In this document: one piece after another, positions 44,259 to 53,878 of the stretch
How the letters are laid out: each line of letters begins with the position of its first letter
How positions within the stretch are numbered: position 1 is the stretch's first letter
Assembly: GCA_028141885.1 (NCBI GenBank)
Contig: JAOIQU010000003.1
Span: forward strand, 1-64,000
Source: Flavobacteriales bacterium
GTDB lineage: Bacteria; Bacteroidota; Bacteroidia; Flavobacteriales; UA16
Length of the DNA stretch: 64,000 bases
Reading direction: 5' to 3'
Made by a program: the position numbers and the translations under genes
The notes under the pieces: model-generated
Databases searched by the model: none
The model's input: the letters and a program-made list of their open reading frames with translations, nothing else
What the model was told of the DNA's origin: nothing

Positions 44259-45152
44259 ATGTCTCGAGTTTCTTTCGACCAATTGCTTGAAGCCGGTGCC
44301 CAGTATGGCCACCTCAAGCGCAAGTGGAATCCCCACATGGCCCCCTACATCTTCGCTGAGAAGAAGGGCATCCACATCCTTGACCTTCACAAGACGGTCA
44401 TCAAAGTAGACGAGGCCGCTGCGGCCATGAAGCAGATTGCCAAGAGCGGCAAGAAAATCTTGTTTGTCGCCACCAAGAAGCAAGCCAAAGAAGCGGTTGC
44501 TGAGCGCGTGAAAGCCGTGGGCATGCCCTACGTCACAGAGCGTTGGTCTGGTGGCATGTTGACCAACTTCGCGACCATCCGCAAGGCGGTTCGCAAGATG
44601 AGCACCATCGACAAGATGGAGAAGGATGGCACCTTGGCGACCATGTCCAAGCGCGAGCGCTTGCAGGTCAGCCGTCAGCGCGCCAAGCTAGAAAAGAACC
44701 TCGGTTCGATTTCTGATTTGACCCGCATCCCAGCGGCCATCTTCATTGTGGACGTGATGAAGGAGCACATCGCATTGGCGGAAGCCAAAAAGCTCGGCAT
44801 TCCCGTTTTCGCGATTGTGGACACCAACAGCGACCCTCGCGGAGTGGACTTTGTCATTCCCGCCAACGACGACGCCACGAAATCCATTGTGGCCATTGTT
44901 GACGCCGTGGTCGGCGCCGTGGCCGAAGGTTTGAACGAGCGCAAGAGCGAGAAGGCCGCCACCTCGAAAGAAGAGGCTCCAGCCGCGGAAGCCGCTGCTG
45001 AAGCGCCTGCCGCCGAGGCGAAAGAAGAAGCTCCAGCCGCGGAAGCCGCTGCTGAAGCGCCTGCCGCCGAGGCGAAAGAAGAAGCTCCAGCCGCGGAGGC
45101 AGCTGCGGAAGCTCCAGCTCCCGAAGCGAAAGACGACAAAGCCGAGGCGTAA
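44259..45152 (+). CDS. rpsB: 30S ribosomal protein S2 with acidic repeat tail
   Basis: 297 residues. The first ~235 residues are a normal S2: FDQLLEAGAQYGHLKRKWNP, ERWSGGMLTNFATIRKAV, IPVFAIVDTNSDPRGVDFVI. The last ~60 residues are three near-identical copies of EEAPAAEAAAEAPAAEAK, an Ala/Glu-rich tail not needed for the S2 fold. Such tails occur in Bacteroidota but vary in length. tsf follows 43 nt downstream, as is usual. Confidence 0.95.
   Translation: MSRVSFDQLLEAGAQYGHLKRKWNPHMAPYIFAEKKGIHILDLHKTVIKVDEAAAAMKQIAKSGKKILFVATKKQAKEAVAERVKAVGMPYVTERWSGGMLTNFATIRKAVRKMSTIDKMEKDGTLATMSKRERLQVSRQRAKLEKNLGSISDLTRIPAAIFIVDVMKEHIALAEAKKLGIPVFAIVDTNSDPRGVDFVIPANDDATKSIVAIVDAVVGAVAEGLNERKSEKAATSKEEAPAAEAAAEAPAAEAKEEAPAAEAAAEAPAAEAKEEAPAAEAAAEAPAPEAKDDKAEA
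44970..45131 (+). repeat. Three tandem 54-bp repeats in rpsB
   Basis: Units at 44970-45023, 45024-45077 and 45078-45131, in frame (18 codons each). The first two are nearly identical at DNA level; the third has more silent and coding changes. Confidence 0.9.
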
Positions 45153-45195
45153 GCCAACCGCCCCACCATTGAACTCAACGAAACCCTCTGAGAAC

Positions 45196-46020
45196 ATGAG
45201 CATCACAGCAGCAGAAGTCAACAAGCTCCGCAAGCAGACCGGCGCGGGCATGATGGATTGCAAGAAGGCCTTGACCGAGGCCAACGGCGACTTTGAAGCC
45301 GCGATTGAGATCCTTCGCAAGAAAGGTCAAAAGGTGGCTGCCAAGCGCAGCGACCGTGAAGCTGGCGAAGGCGCCATCCTTTCAGGTGTGAACGGCGACG
45401 GCAACGTCGGCGTGGTCATCAGCTTGAACTGCGAAACCGATTTTGTGGCCAAGAACGACGACTTCGTTTCTGTCGCAAAGACCCTCCTCGACTTGGCGTT
45501 GAGTGAAGGTGTGGAAAGCAAGGAAGACTTGCTGACCAAGACCTACACAGGTTCGTCCTTGACGGTGGCTGACAAAATCACTGAAGAAGTGGGCAAAATC
45601 GGTGAGCGCATCGAAATCGGTGACCTGCGTGTGGTTCGCGGCGAAAAGGTCGTGGCCTACATCCACCCAGGCAACCGCCTTGCCACTGCCGTGGCCTTTG
45701 AAGGTGAAGTGAGCAGCGAAGTGGGCCGCGATGTGGCCATGCAAGCTGCGGCGATGGCGCCTGTGGCAGTCGATGAATCTACCATCCCTCAAGATCTCAT
45801 TGCCAAGGAGCGTGAAATCGGGAAGGATTTGGCCATCCAAGAAGGAAAGCCAGCAGAAATGGCTGAGAAGATTGCTGAGGGCCGCTTGAAGAAGTGGTTC
45901 AAAGAAGTCACGTTGGTGAATCAAGCGTTCATCAAGGACAACAAGCAAACGGTCAGCCAGTACGTCGCATCCAACGGAGGCGGCAAGGTGACCAACTTTG
46001 CACGCGTGGCGTTGAGCTGA
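45196..46020 (+). CDS. tsf: Elongation factor Ts
   Basis: 274 residues from ATG 45196: [20 protein letters not shown] at the start, then [28 protein letters not shown], and a C-terminal [15 protein letters not shown]. It is the guanine-nucleotide exchange factor for EF-Tu. An upstream in-frame ATG at 45169 lies only nine codons earlier and lacks family similarity. A strong terminator follows. Confidence 0.96.
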   Translation: MSITAAEVNKLRKQTGAGMMDCKKALTEANGDFEAAIEILRKKGQKVAAKRSDREAGEGAILSGVNGDGNVGVVISLNCETDFVAKNDDFVSVAKTLLDLALSEGVESKEDLLTKTYTGSSLTVADKITEEVGKIGERIEIGDLRVVRGEKVVAYIHPGNRLATAVAFEGEVSSEVGRDVAMQAAAMAPVAVDESTIPQDLIAKEREIGKDLAIQEGKPAEMAEKIAEGRLKKWFKEVTLVNQAFIKDNKQTVSQYVASNGGGKVTNFARVALS

Positions 46021-46043
46021 TCAAAACACGCATTGCACAAGAA

Positions 46044-46078
46044 CGAAGGCTGCCCTCTGGGTGGCCTTCGTGCTTTTT
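46044..46078 (+). terminator. Intrinsic terminator after tsf
   Basis: A hairpin of 11 pairs (CGAAGGCTGCC / GGTGGCCTTCG, two G-U) with loop CTCTG, followed by TGC and five T. Confidence 0.85.
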
Positions 46079-46082
46079 ACGC

Positions 46083-46090
46083 GATATTTG
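46083..46090 (+). promoter_or_regulatory. -7-like box of pyrH
   Basis: GATATTTG, 7 nt before the ATG at 46098 and directly after the tsf terminator. Confidence 0.4.
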
Positions 46091-46097
46091 GGCCTTG

Positions 46098-46805
46098 ATG
46101 AAGTACAGACGTATCCTCTTGAAGCTGAGTGGCGAAGCCCTGATGGGCGACAAGCAATTTGGCATTGACAATGGCCGTTTGGCCCAATACGCAGGTGAAG
46201 TCAAGGCCATTGTAGACAAAGGCATTGAGTGTGCCATTGTGATTGGGGGAGGCAACATCTTCAGGGGCGTGCAGGCAGAGGAGGGAGGCATGGAGCGCAC
46301 CCAAGGCGATTACATGGGCATGCTGGCGACGGTGATCAACGCCATGGCGTTGCAAAGTGCACTTGAAGCCGCAGGCGTCGACACCCGATTGCAAAGCGCC
46401 ATCGAGTTGAAGCAGATTGCGGAGCCTTTCATTCGCCGGCGCGCTGTTCGTCACTTGGAAAAGGGTCGGGTGGTGATTTTTGGTGGCGGCACGGGAAACC
46501 CCTTTTTCACCACCGATTCTGCGGCTTCGTTGAGGGCGGTGGAAATCGACGCCGACGTCATCCTGAAAGGCACACGCGTGGATGGCATTTACACCGCAGA
46601 CCCGGAGCGCGACCCCACTGCCGAACGATTCGACCGCATCACCTTCAGCGAAGTGTTCCAGCGAGGATTGAAAGTCATGGATATGACGGCCTTCACCCTT
46701 TGCAACGAAAACAACCTGCCCATCGTCGTTTTTGACATGAACAAACCCGGCAATTTGCAACGGTTGGTGGAAGGAGAACCCATTGGAACCGTAGTCGAAG
46801 CTTGA
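46098..46805 (+). CDS. pyrH: UMP kinase
   Basis: 235 residues from the ATG at 46098: [59 protein letters not shown]. It makes UDP from UMP in the cytoplasm and feeds RNA and cell-wall precursors. The open frame begins far upstream (45894) inside tsf in another frame; that part is not coding. frr follows 28 nt downstream. Confidence 0.96.
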   Translation: MKYRRILLKLSGEALMGDKQFGIDNGRLAQYAGEVKAIVDKGIECAIVIGGGNIFRGVQAEEGGMERTQGDYMGMLATVINAMALQSALEAAGVDTRLQSAIELKQIAEPFIRRRAVRHLEKGRVVIFGGGTGNPFFTTDSAASLRAVEIDADVILKGTRVDGIYTADPERDPTAERFDRITFSEVFQRGLKVMDMTAFTLCNENNLPIVVFDMNKPGNLQRLVEGEPIGTVVEA

Positions 46806-46833
46806 CCGCCCACGAATCAAAAGCAGCATTCAC

Positions 46834-47397
46834 ATGAACGAGGAAATCACAATGGCGCTTGACGACGCCAAGGAGAAAATGGACAAGGCCATCGGCCGCT
46901 TGGAAGGGGAGTTGAGCAAAATCCGAGCAGGAAAGGCGCACCCGAGCATGCTGGAGTCTGTCCGCGTGGATTACTACGGCTCGATGACGCCCGTCAGCCA
47001 AGTGGCGAACGTCAACAGCACCGACGCAAGGACCTTGGTGGTGCAGCCCTGGGAGAAGGGCATGCTCGACCCCCTTGCCACGGGCATCATCAACGCCAAT
47101 TTGGGCTTGAACCCCATGAACAATGGCGAAGTGCTTATCATCAACGTTCCACCGCTGACCGAGGAACGTCGCCGCGAATTGAGCAAGCGAGCACGCTCAG
47201 AAGGCGAGGGCGCGCGCGTCGGCATTCGCAATGCGAGGAAAGATGCGAACGACTACCTGAAGGCTGCCAAAGACGATGGCATGAGTGAGGACGAGTTGAA
47301 AAAGGGAGAACAGATGGTCCAGGAGTTGACCGACAAATACACTGCACAAGTGGAGTCTGTGTTGTCTGCAAAGGAAGCGGACATCATGACCATTTGA
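46834..47397 (+). CDS. frr: Ribosome recycling factor
   Basis: 187 residues. Family features are in order: KMDKAIGRLEGELSKIRAGK, VDYYGSMTPVSQVANV, PWEKGMLDPLATGIINANLG, PPLTEERRRELSKRA, and the C-terminal helix of the three-helix bundle. It releases ribosomes from mRNA after termination together with EF-G. The start could also be the ATG seven codons in (MALDDAKEKM). Confidence 0.96.
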   Translation: MNEEITMALDDAKEKMDKAIGRLEGELSKIRAGKAHPSMLESVRVDYYGSMTPVSQVANVNSTDARTLVVQPWEKGMLDPLATGIINANLGLNPMNNGEVLIINVPPLTEERRRELSKRARSEGEGARVGIRNARKDANDYLKAAKDDGMSEDELKKGEQMVQELTDKYTAQVESVLSAKEADIMTI

Positions 47398-47419
47398 CCC
47401 AAAGCGACCACCGCGAATT

Positions 47420-47447
47420 AAAGGGCTGCCCTGTGGGGCGGCCCTTT
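47420..47447. terminator. Bidirectional terminator between frr and dxr
   Basis: A 12-pair hairpin (AAAGGGCTGCCC / GGGCGGCCCTTT, one G-U) with loop TGTG. A T-rich stretch follows on the plus side and AT-rich sequence on the other, between convergent genes. Confidence 0.8.
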
Positions 47448-47454
47448 GTGCATT

Positions 47455-48630
47455 TTAAGCGTGCCACTCCTCGGCGACGCGACGGGCCTCTTGATCGGAA
47501 GCAATCAAGTCGTCAAGCGACGGCTTGGTTTGGTGACTGACTTTGCCCAAGGCGTGTTCCACGACACGGGGCAAGTCCAAAAATTCAATCTCGTCACGCA
47601 TGAAGCGGGCGACAGCGATTTCGTTGGCGGCATTCAAAATGGCCGGAGCGTTGCCTCCCGCCCGCAGGGCGTCAAAGGCGAGGCCCAAATTGCGGAACGT
47701 CTTCACGTCGGGTTGCTCAAACGTCAACGACGGATGATCCATGAAGTTGAAACGCGGGAAGTCGTTGTTCAAGCGACGAGGATACGTCAGTGCGTATTGG
47801 ATCGGCAACTTCATGTCTGGCAACCCCAGCTGGGCTTTGATGCTGCCGTCGTCGAATTGCACGCAGCTGTGCACGATGCTCTGGGGGTGGACGACCACGT
47901 CGATCTGGTCAGGCGTGACGTCAAAGAGCCATTTGGCCTCGATGACCTCGAGCCCTTTGTTCATGAGCGATGCGCTGTCAATGGTGATTTTGGCGCCCAT
48001 GTCCCAGTTGGGGTGTTTCAGGGCGTCTGCCTTGGTCACACCCGAAAGAGAATCGAGGGTGCGGCCTCGGAAGGGGCCGCCGGAAGCGGTCAAAATGACC
48101 TTTTCGATGGGGTTGTGAAATTCGCCCACAAGGCACTGGTAGATCGCGCTGTGCTCCGAATCCACGGGGTGAATGTCCACGCCCTTGTTGCGCGCAGCCT
48201 TCATCACGAGTTCGCCGGCAACCACAAGGGTTTCCTTGTTGGCCAAGGCGATGTGTTTGCCGGCTTCGATGGCACGGAGCGTCGGCTTGAGACCCGCGGC
48301 GCCGACCATGGCCGTCAGAACCATGTCGATGCCGTCGACTTCCACCACTTGTTCGAGCGCCTCGGCGCCACTGTACACTTTGATGCCGTCGTCAAACAGT
48401 GCGTCGTTGACCTGTTTCCACTTGCCGTCGTCGCCGATGACCACGGCGTTGGGCTTGAATTCTTTCGCTTGGGTAATGAGCAGGTCGGCGTTGCTGTGTG
48501 CGGACAGCACTTCGACATGAAGCGCATCGCGCTGGTTGCGCACCACGTCCAGGGCCTGCGTACCGATGGACCCCGTGGATCCCAGGATGGCAATGCCACG
48601 TGTGGGCGATTCATTTTCAGGTTGGCGCAT
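47455..48630 (-). CDS. dxr: 1-deoxy-D-xylulose-5-phosphate reductoisomerase
   Basis: 391 residues: NADPH motif IAILGSTGSIGTQALDVV, ALANKETLVVAGEL, metal and substrate residues in PVDSEHSAIYQCL, LTASGGPFRGR, HPNWDMGAKITIDSASLMNKG. It makes MEP in the non-mevalonate isoprenoid pathway. The ATG at 48630 overlaps the DUF59 stop (TGATG); a GTG one codon upstream is also possible. Confidence 0.96.
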   Translation of the reverse strand: MRQPENESPTRGIAILGSTGSIGTQALDVVRNQRDALHVEVLSAHSNADLLITQAKEFKPNAVVIGDDGKWKQVNDALFDDGIKVYSGAEALEQVVEVDGIDMVLTAMVGAAGLKPTLRAIEAGKHIALANKETLVVAGELVMKAARNKGVDIHPVDSEHSAIYQCLVGEFHNPIEKVILTASGGPFRGRTLDSLSGVTKADALKHPNWDMGAKITIDSASLMNKGLEVIEAKWLFDVTPDQIDVVVHPQSIVHSCVQFDDGSIKAQLGLPDMKLPIQYALTYPRRLNNDFPRFNFMDHPSLTFEQPDVKTFRNLGLAFDALRAGGNAPAILNAANEIAVARFMRDEIEFLDLPRVVEHALGKVSHQTKPSLDDLIASDQEARRVAEEWHA

Positions 48631-48950
48631 CACAGGAATCCAAGTTCTAATTTGGCCTCTTCACTCATCATGTCCTGGGTCCATGTTGGCTCAAACACAA
48701 TGGTCACTTTGCAGCCTTTTGCGCCTTCCAAGGAAGCCACCTTGTTCTCCACATCCTGCGGCAAACTTTCTGCCACGGGGCAATTCGGTGACGTCAGCGT
48801 CATGTCGATGTGGATGAACCCGCTTTCCTTCACGTTGATCTCATAAATCAACCCCAATTCGTAGATGTCGACGGGAATCTCTGGGTCGAAAATCGTCTTG
48901 ACAATGTCAATGACATCTTGCTCAGACGGGATGGTTGCGGTTTCGCTCAT
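48630..48950 (-). CDS. DUF59 / MIP18-type iron-sulfur assembly protein
   Basis: 106 residues from the ATG at 48950. The family signature runs from IVKTIFDPEIPVDIYELGLI to MTLTSPNCPVAESLP, with the conserved cysteine in PNCP. Such SufT/PaaD-like proteins help to mature iron-sulfur proteins. It is coupled to lysS by an ATGA overlap and to dxr by TGATG. The ten codons upstream of this ATG belong to the lysS 3' end. Confidence 0.88.
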   Translation of the reverse strand: MSETATIPSEQDVIDIVKTIFDPEIPVDIYELGLIYEINVKESGFIHIDMTLTSPNCPVAESLPQDVENKVASLEGAKGCKVTIVFEPTWTQDMMSEEAKLELGFL

Positions 48951-50671
48951 GACTCGGGATTCTCGGCGCTGGCGTACCAAGCACTTACTTCCTCAAGGCT
49001 AAGTGCAGCAAGGTCCAATTTGTTCTTCTTTCGGAAGCCGTTCAAGCGTTGGTGCACCTGAGTGGGCTTGGCTTCAAGCACGTCTTGCGGGGTTGTGAAT
49101 CCAGCGGAAACGAGGTGCTCGGCCCACGCCTCAGGAACCCCCAGCGTGCTGAAGTCGGCTTCGCCGCCAGCTGTTTCGAACGATTCGGGGCGCATTTGGG
49201 GGAAGAAAAGGACTTCCTGGATGGACGTTTGGTTGGTCATCATCATGACTAGACGGTCGATGCCAATGCCGATGCCACTGGTCGGAGGCATGCCGTATTC
49301 CAATGCACGAAGGAAATCGTGGTCGACGAACATGGCCTCGTCGTCGCCTCGCTCCGAAAGCTTGAGTTGATCTTCGAAGCGTGCCCGTTGGTCCAGCGGA
49401 TCATTGAGCTCTGAGTAGGCGTTGGCAACTTCCGTGCCATTGATCATGAGCTCAAAGCGCTCCGTGTACCCAGGCTTGTCTCGATGCGCTTTGGTGAGCG
49501 GAGACATGTCCGTGGGGTAATCCATGATGAAGGTGGGCTGGATGTAATGGTGCTCACACTTCTCGCCAAAAAGCTCGTCAATCAGTTTGCCACGTCCCAT
49601 GGAATCGTCGGTTTCAAGACCTTGAGCTTGGCACGCCTTCCGAAGCCCGTCTTCGTCGAGTCCGTCGATGTCCACCCCAGTGTGCTCAAGAATGGCATCG
49701 CGCATGGTGACGCGCGCATACGGTGGGGCAAAGTCAATGACGTGATCTCCGAGGGGAACCTGCGTGTTTCCGTGCACGGCCTGGGCGAGCTCTCCAAACA
49801 GATTTTCGGTGGTCTCCATCATCCAGTGGTAGTCCTGGTAGGCCACGTAGAGCTCCATGACCGTGAATTCCGGATTGTGCGTCCGGTCCATCCCTTCGTT
49901 TCGGAAGTTTCGACTGAATTCATAGACCCCTTCAAATCCTCCGACAATGAGACGCTTGAGATAGAGCTCATTGGCAATGCGGAGATAAAGCGGAATGTCG
50001 AGGGCGTTGTGATGCGTGATGAAGGGACGTGCAGCAGCGCCGCCAGGAATGCTTTGCAACACAGGCGTGTCCACTTCCATCCAGCCCTTGGCGTCGAAGG
50101 ACTCTCGGATTTTCCGGATGATGGTGGAACGGGCAACGAAGGTGTTTTTGACCTCCGGATTCACCACGAGGTCGACGTAACGCTGACGATAGCGGAGTTC
50201 AGGGTCGGTGAATGCATCGTGAACGTTGCCGTCTTCGTCGGTTTTGACTGCGGGCAGGGGCCGAATGGCTTTGCTCAAGACGGTGAGAGACGTCACTTTG
50301 ACAGAAGGCTCGCCGACTTGGGTTTTGAAGGTCTCGCCCTCAATCCCAATGAAATCGCCGCGGTCCAAGAGCTTCTTGAACACGTCGTTGTAAATCGACT
50401 TGTCTTCGCCTGGGCACAGTTCATCTCGGTTGAGGTAAATCTGAAGGGTTCCCTCGTGGTCTTGCAACTCTGCAAAGGAGGCCTTCCCCATGATTCGTCG
50501 CGACATGAGTCTGCCTGCAAGCTTGACCTTGAGGCCCTCTTCGAAATTGGATTTCAAGGACGCACAGTGGTGAGTCACAGGAAATGCGGCCGCTGGATAA
50601 GGGTCGATGCCGCGTGCACGAAGGGCATCCACGGAGGCGATGCGCTGGCGTTCTTGTTCACTACGAATCAT
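48947..50671 (-). CDS. lysS: Lysyl-tRNA synthetase, class II
   Basis: 574 residues from ATG 50671. It has an N-terminal OB anticodon domain (LAGRLMSRRIMGKASFAELQ). The catalytic domain shows motif 2 (EGVYEFSRNFRNEGMDRTHN, EFTVMELY) and motif 3 (GIGIGIDRLVMMMTNQTSIQ). Residues from about 505 onward are an extra helical C-terminus (HLVSAGFTTPQDVLEAKP...) as in other Bacteroidota enzymes. It charges tRNA-Lys. The -7 box TACATTTG is 5 nt upstream of this ATG, so the longer open frame is not used. Confidence 0.96.
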   Translation of the reverse strand: MIRSEQERQRIASVDALRARGIDPYPAAAFPVTHHCASLKSNFEEGLKVKLAGRLMSRRIMGKASFAELQDHEGTLQIYLNRDELCPGEDKSIYNDVFKKLLDRGDFIGIEGETFKTQVGEPSVKVTSLTVLSKAIRPLPAVKTDEDGNVHDAFTDPELRYRQRYVDLVVNPEVKNTFVARSTIIRKIRESFDAKGWMEVDTPVLQSIPGGAAARPFITHHNALDIPLYLRIANELYLKRLIVGGFEGVYEFSRNFRNEGMDRTHNPEFTVMELYVAYQDYHWMMETTENLFGELAQAVHGNTQVPLGDHVIDFAPPYARVTMRDAILEHTGVDIDGLDEDGLRKACQAQGLETDDSMGRGKLIDELFGEKCEHHYIQPTFIMDYPTDMSPLTKAHRDKPGYTERFELMINGTEVANAYSELNDPLDQRARFEDQLKLSERGDDEAMFVDHDFLRALEYGMPPTSGIGIGIDRLVMMMTNQTSIQEVLFFPQMRPESFETAGGEADFSTLGVPEAWAEHLVSAGFTTPQDVLEAKPTQVHQRLNGFRKKNKLDLAALSLEEVSAWYASAENPES

Positions 50672-50676
50672 GTGTT

Positions 50677-50684
50677 CAAATGTA
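50677..50684 (-). promoter_or_regulatory. -7 box of lysS
   Basis: A perfect TACATTTG on the minus strand, 5 nt before the ATG at 50671. Confidence 0.6.
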
Positions 50685-50720
50685 CGGCCACAGCCACTGG
50701 GAGAGGACAAAGAGTATCCT

Positions 50721-50728
50721 TAGGTTTG
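50721..50728 (+). promoter_or_regulatory. -7 box of the TonB receptor gene
   Basis: A perfect TAGGTTTG, 44 nt before the ATG at 50773, so this gene has a real leader. Confidence 0.55.
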
Positions 50729-50772
50729 TGCCGAACCGAAGGCTGGAAAGCCTAGAGAATGAACTGAAATTC

Positions 50773-52854
50773 ATGAACACCCAACCGATTCGAATCACGA
50801 CCGCGCTGTTGATGGTTTGGGCAGTGGCCTTTGTTGGAATTGCTCAAACGTCCATGACGGTCGACACCACAGCCATTCAAGCGGCTCCCGTGACGGGGAG
50901 TTTGGCGAAAACGTTGCCCCAAAAAGCGCCTCGCGCTCTTGTCATCATTGGCCAAGAGGAAGTGGCTCAAACCGCGGCCTCGTCCATCGCAGACGTGCTG
51001 GAGTCCATCCCTGGGGTGGACGTTCGTGCCCGAGGACCCTTTGGCATCCAAACGGACCTCAGCGTTCGAGGGGGAACGTTCAATCAAACGGCCTTGTGGG
51101 TTGACGGCATCCGTTGGAGCGCACCGCACACGGACCATCACTTGCTGAATCTGCCATTGGACCCAGAGGACATCACGAGGGTAGAGGTGATTCGAGGCGG
51201 CGCCACGAGTGCTTTGGGCACAGGAGCCATGACCGGCGCTGTGGCCTTGACCGCAGGTCCGTCGTTCCAAGACGGCACGACCGTCATTGCAGAAACGGGC
51301 ACCAACAATTGGGCCCGTGCCAAAGTGACCACGGATTTTGGCACTGAGCGTGGCGCTTCGAACGTGCGGAGACATCGGATCTCGGCAAGTCGAGCCTCGA
51401 CGGATGGGACCTTGGGTGCAGACACCAACACCGATGCGGACATGACGCGCATGCGCTACTCAGGATTGCTCTCCGGGAAATGGGGGTCGCTTCGAACCAG
51501 CCTCGGCTACGCAGACAAGGCCTTTGGCGCCCTCAATTTCTACACCGATAGGTTCCCCAACCAATTTGAGAAGACGAGGACCATCCAGGGCCAAACCATG
51601 TTCGCCCGTTCCAAGCGAAACGTCAAAATTGAGGCAGGATTGCATCACCGCACCCACGTGGACGAATTCCAATTGTACCGCGAAGGCGAAGGGTTCTACC
51701 AGTACACTGACGACAATTACCTCGTGCTGGGCGAAGACACAGCTGGGGTCTACCGGGTAGACGGCGTGACCCAGAAAGATTCCCTGACGGGAAGAACCAT
51801 CATTTGGTACCAAGCCCCCAACAACCACATCAGCCACACCACAGGTGGGCGCGCCATGATTCGCGTGGCCTCCTACCTCGGCGAAACGTTCGCAAGCATT
51901 GACACGCGCAGGGAATTCATCAAGAGCAACCTCCTTGGCGTCGACAGCTTGGGGGACGACGAGGGCGTTTACCGAAGGGCGGATGTGCGCTTGAACACCG
52001 ACATCTCGTTGGGCCATCGTTCGGAGTTTGGGCCCATGGCGTTGTCGGCGACGGCGGCGTGGAACGTGAACTCCATGTTTGGGATGAGGTTCGTTCCTGG
52101 CGCGGAGCTCACCGTGAACATGGCCGAAGACGGTTCGTCCATCCTGTTCGTTTCTGCGAACCGTTCCGTGAGGCACCCCTCCTACACCAACCTCTACTAC
52201 ACCCTTGGAGGTGCCGTGGGCAGCCGTGATTTGCAACCTGAAATGGCAGACCAAATCGAGACGGGTGTCCGCTTGAGCCTCCTTGACGATGCCGCGGTGG
52301 GAATCCAATTCGAGCAAGCCTTTTTCCAAAGACAAGGCAGCGACATGATCGATTGGGCGACGCCCAATGGGAGCGACACCACGTTTGCCATCAATCTGAG
52401 GTCCGTGACCTTCACGGGTTTGGAATCGGTGGTGACCTTCATGCCAAGGCGCGAGCAAGAGGGAGATTGGAAGCTTCGGTATGGACGTTTGGGCTTTTCC
52501 ACGATGGAAGCCAGCGAGACGAGTGCAGGGTTTGAGAGCAACTACCTTCTCGATTTCTTACAGACCAAAATCGATGCCTCTGCCGGGGTCACAGTGCCAG
52601 GAGACATTCGCGTTGACGGACGGTGGAGCTACCAAGACCGAATCGGCGGCTATTACAACGCCGCGTTGGGAGAGGAGGTTGAGTTTGAACCTTTCTCGCT
52701 GGTTTCGGTGACTGCGAGTCGACGCTTCTGGGAGAACAAGGTGAGGGCATATGCAAGGGTAGACAACGCCTTGGACCGCACGGTGGTGGACCTTGGAAAC
52801 GTCCAGCAACCTGGCCGGTGGTGGCGCTTGGGTGTGGCGTACACCTTCAAGTGA
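50773..52854 (+). CDS. TonB-dependent outer-membrane receptor (BtuB-like)
   Basis: 693 residues from the ATG at 50773. After the signal peptide (about 1-24) comes a plug domain (about 50-165: SSIADVLESIPGVDVRARGP, LSVRGGTFNQTALWVDG, ITRVEVIRGGATSALGTGAM). A 22-strand-type barrel follows, ending with LGVAYTFK. No carboxypeptidase-like front domain of SusC type is present, so it resembles the smaller cobalamin/siderophore receptor group. Ligand unknown. The longer open frame to 50584 lies over lysS and the promoter. Confidence 0.9.
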   Translation: MNTQPIRITTALLMVWAVAFVGIAQTSMTVDTTAIQAAPVTGSLAKTLPQKAPRALVIIGQEEVAQTAASSIADVLESIPGVDVRARGPFGIQTDLSVRGGTFNQTALWVDGIRWSAPHTDHHLLNLPLDPEDITRVEVIRGGATSALGTGAMTGAVALTAGPSFQDGTTVIAETGTNNWARAKVTTDFGTERGASNVRRHRISASRASTDGTLGADTNTDADMTRMRYSGLLSGKWGSLRTSLGYADKAFGALNFYTDRFPNQFEKTRTIQGQTMFARSKRNVKIEAGLHHRTHVDEFQLYREGEGFYQYTDDNYLVLGEDTAGVYRVDGVTQKDSLTGRTIIWYQAPNNHISHTTGGRAMIRVASYLGETFASIDTRREFIKSNLLGVDSLGDDEGVYRRADVRLNTDISLGHRSEFGPMALSATAAWNVNSMFGMRFVPGAELTVNMAEDGSSILFVSANRSVRHPSYTNLYYTLGGAVGSRDLQPEMADQIETGVRLSLLDDAAVGIQFEQAFFQRQGSDMIDWATPNGSDTTFAINLRSVTFTGLESVVTFMPRREQEGDWKLRYGRLGFSTMEASETSAGFESNYLLDFLQTKIDASAGVTVPGDIRVDGRWSYQDRIGGYYNAALGEEVEFEPFSLVSVTASRRFWENKVRAYARVDNALDRTVVDLGNVQQPGRWWRLGVAYTFK

Positions 52855-52861
52855 TTCTTGC

Positions 52862-52869
52862 GACCTTTG
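52862..52869 (+). promoter_or_regulatory. -7-like box of the SIS isomerase gene
   Basis: GACCTTTG, 4 nt before the ATG at 52874, in the 19-nt gap after the TonB receptor gene. Confidence 0.45.
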
Positions 52870-52873
52870 AGTC

Positions 52874-53878
52874 ATGGCTGAAAGCAAGGACATGACGGAC
52901 ATGCGCGCGCTCATCGCGTCATTGCGAGACCAAATGGCCGAAGCACTCTCGGTGTCCGTCGAACGGCCGCCATCGTCGAACGGGCCGTTTCGTGGAGTTG
53001 TGGTGCTGGGCATGGGCGGAAGCGGCATTGGCGGGGCCATTTTGGCCGACATGTTGCGTGAAGGGTGCCCCATGCCATTCATGGCCGTCTCCGACCAAAC
53101 CCTTCCAGGCTGGGTGGATTCGTCGTGTTTGGTGGTGGCGTCGAGTTACTCCGGGAACACGGAAGAAACGCTCGCCGCACTTGGCGAGGCGGTGGGGCGA
53201 GGTTGCACCATCGCCGCAGTGACGTCGGGCGGAACGCTGAAAGCGCGGGCAGACGAACGAGGTTGGCCCACCGTGAACATGCCAGGCGGCCAGCCTCCGC
53301 GCTCTCAATTCGGTCGATCTTTTCTAGGCCTGTGCACCTTGATGCATGCCTACGACGTGTTAAGCACGGAGGATTGGGCGCAGTTGAAGGATGCGGCGGC
53401 CTCGTTGGATGGCGACTCGACGTCCCTCCGTGGCGAGGCGTTGGCGAAAGCGGTAGAAGGAAAGCGCACCTTCCTCTACGGCGACACCCCCATGCGTGGA
53501 TTGTTGACCCGATGGAGACAGCAACTGAACGAAAACAGCAAACTTTTCGCGAACGTGGAGGTCTTCCCCGAAATGAACCACAACGAATTGGTGGGGTGGG
53601 AATCGGGAGACGAGGAATGTGTTGCAGTGCTGGTCCGGATGCCCGGTGACCACGCCCGAACTCAGCTTCGGATGGACATCACGGCGAAGATCTTCCAAGA
53701 CCAAGGGGCGGACGTCATCGAAGTCGAACCCGACGGCCCCAACCGCTGGGCGCAGCTCTTGGATGCGGTCTGGGTCGGCGATTGGATGTCCCTGATTCTT
53801 GCAGAGCGCGCGGATGTGGACCCTGTGGACATTCGGTTCATCGACCACCTCAAAACCACCCTCGCGCAGCACACATGA
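52874..53878 (+). CDS. Bifunctional phosphoglucose/phosphomannose isomerase (SIS domain)
   Basis: 334 residues. Two SIS domains: VVVLGMGGSGIGGAILAD and SSYSGNTEETLAAL in the first; the second has the family-typical EVFPEMNHNELVGWE. It interconverts fructose-6-P with glucose-6-P and mannose-6-P in the cytoplasm. The stop overlaps the lipB start (ATGA). No other sugar-phosphate gene is next to it. Confidence 0.88.
   Translation: MAESKDMTDMRALIASLRDQMAEALSVSVERPPSSNGPFRGVVVLGMGGSGIGGAILADMLREGCPMPFMAVSDQTLPGWVDSSCLVVASSYSGNTEETLAALGEAVGRGCTIAAVTSGGTLKARADERGWPTVNMPGGQPPRSQFGRSFLGLCTLMHAYDVLSTEDWAQLKDAAASLDGDSTSLRGEALAKAVEGKRTFLYGDTPMRGLLTRWRQQLNENSKLFANVEVFPEMNHNELVGWESGDEECVAVLVRMPGDHARTQLRMDITAKIFQDQGADVIEVEPDGPNRWAQLLDAVWVGDWMSLILAERADVDPVDIRFIDHLKTTLAQHT

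Noticed and set aside
44970..45131. CRISPR-like repeat array
   Set aside because: The repeats are directly adjacent without spacers, in frame, and code the S2 tail.
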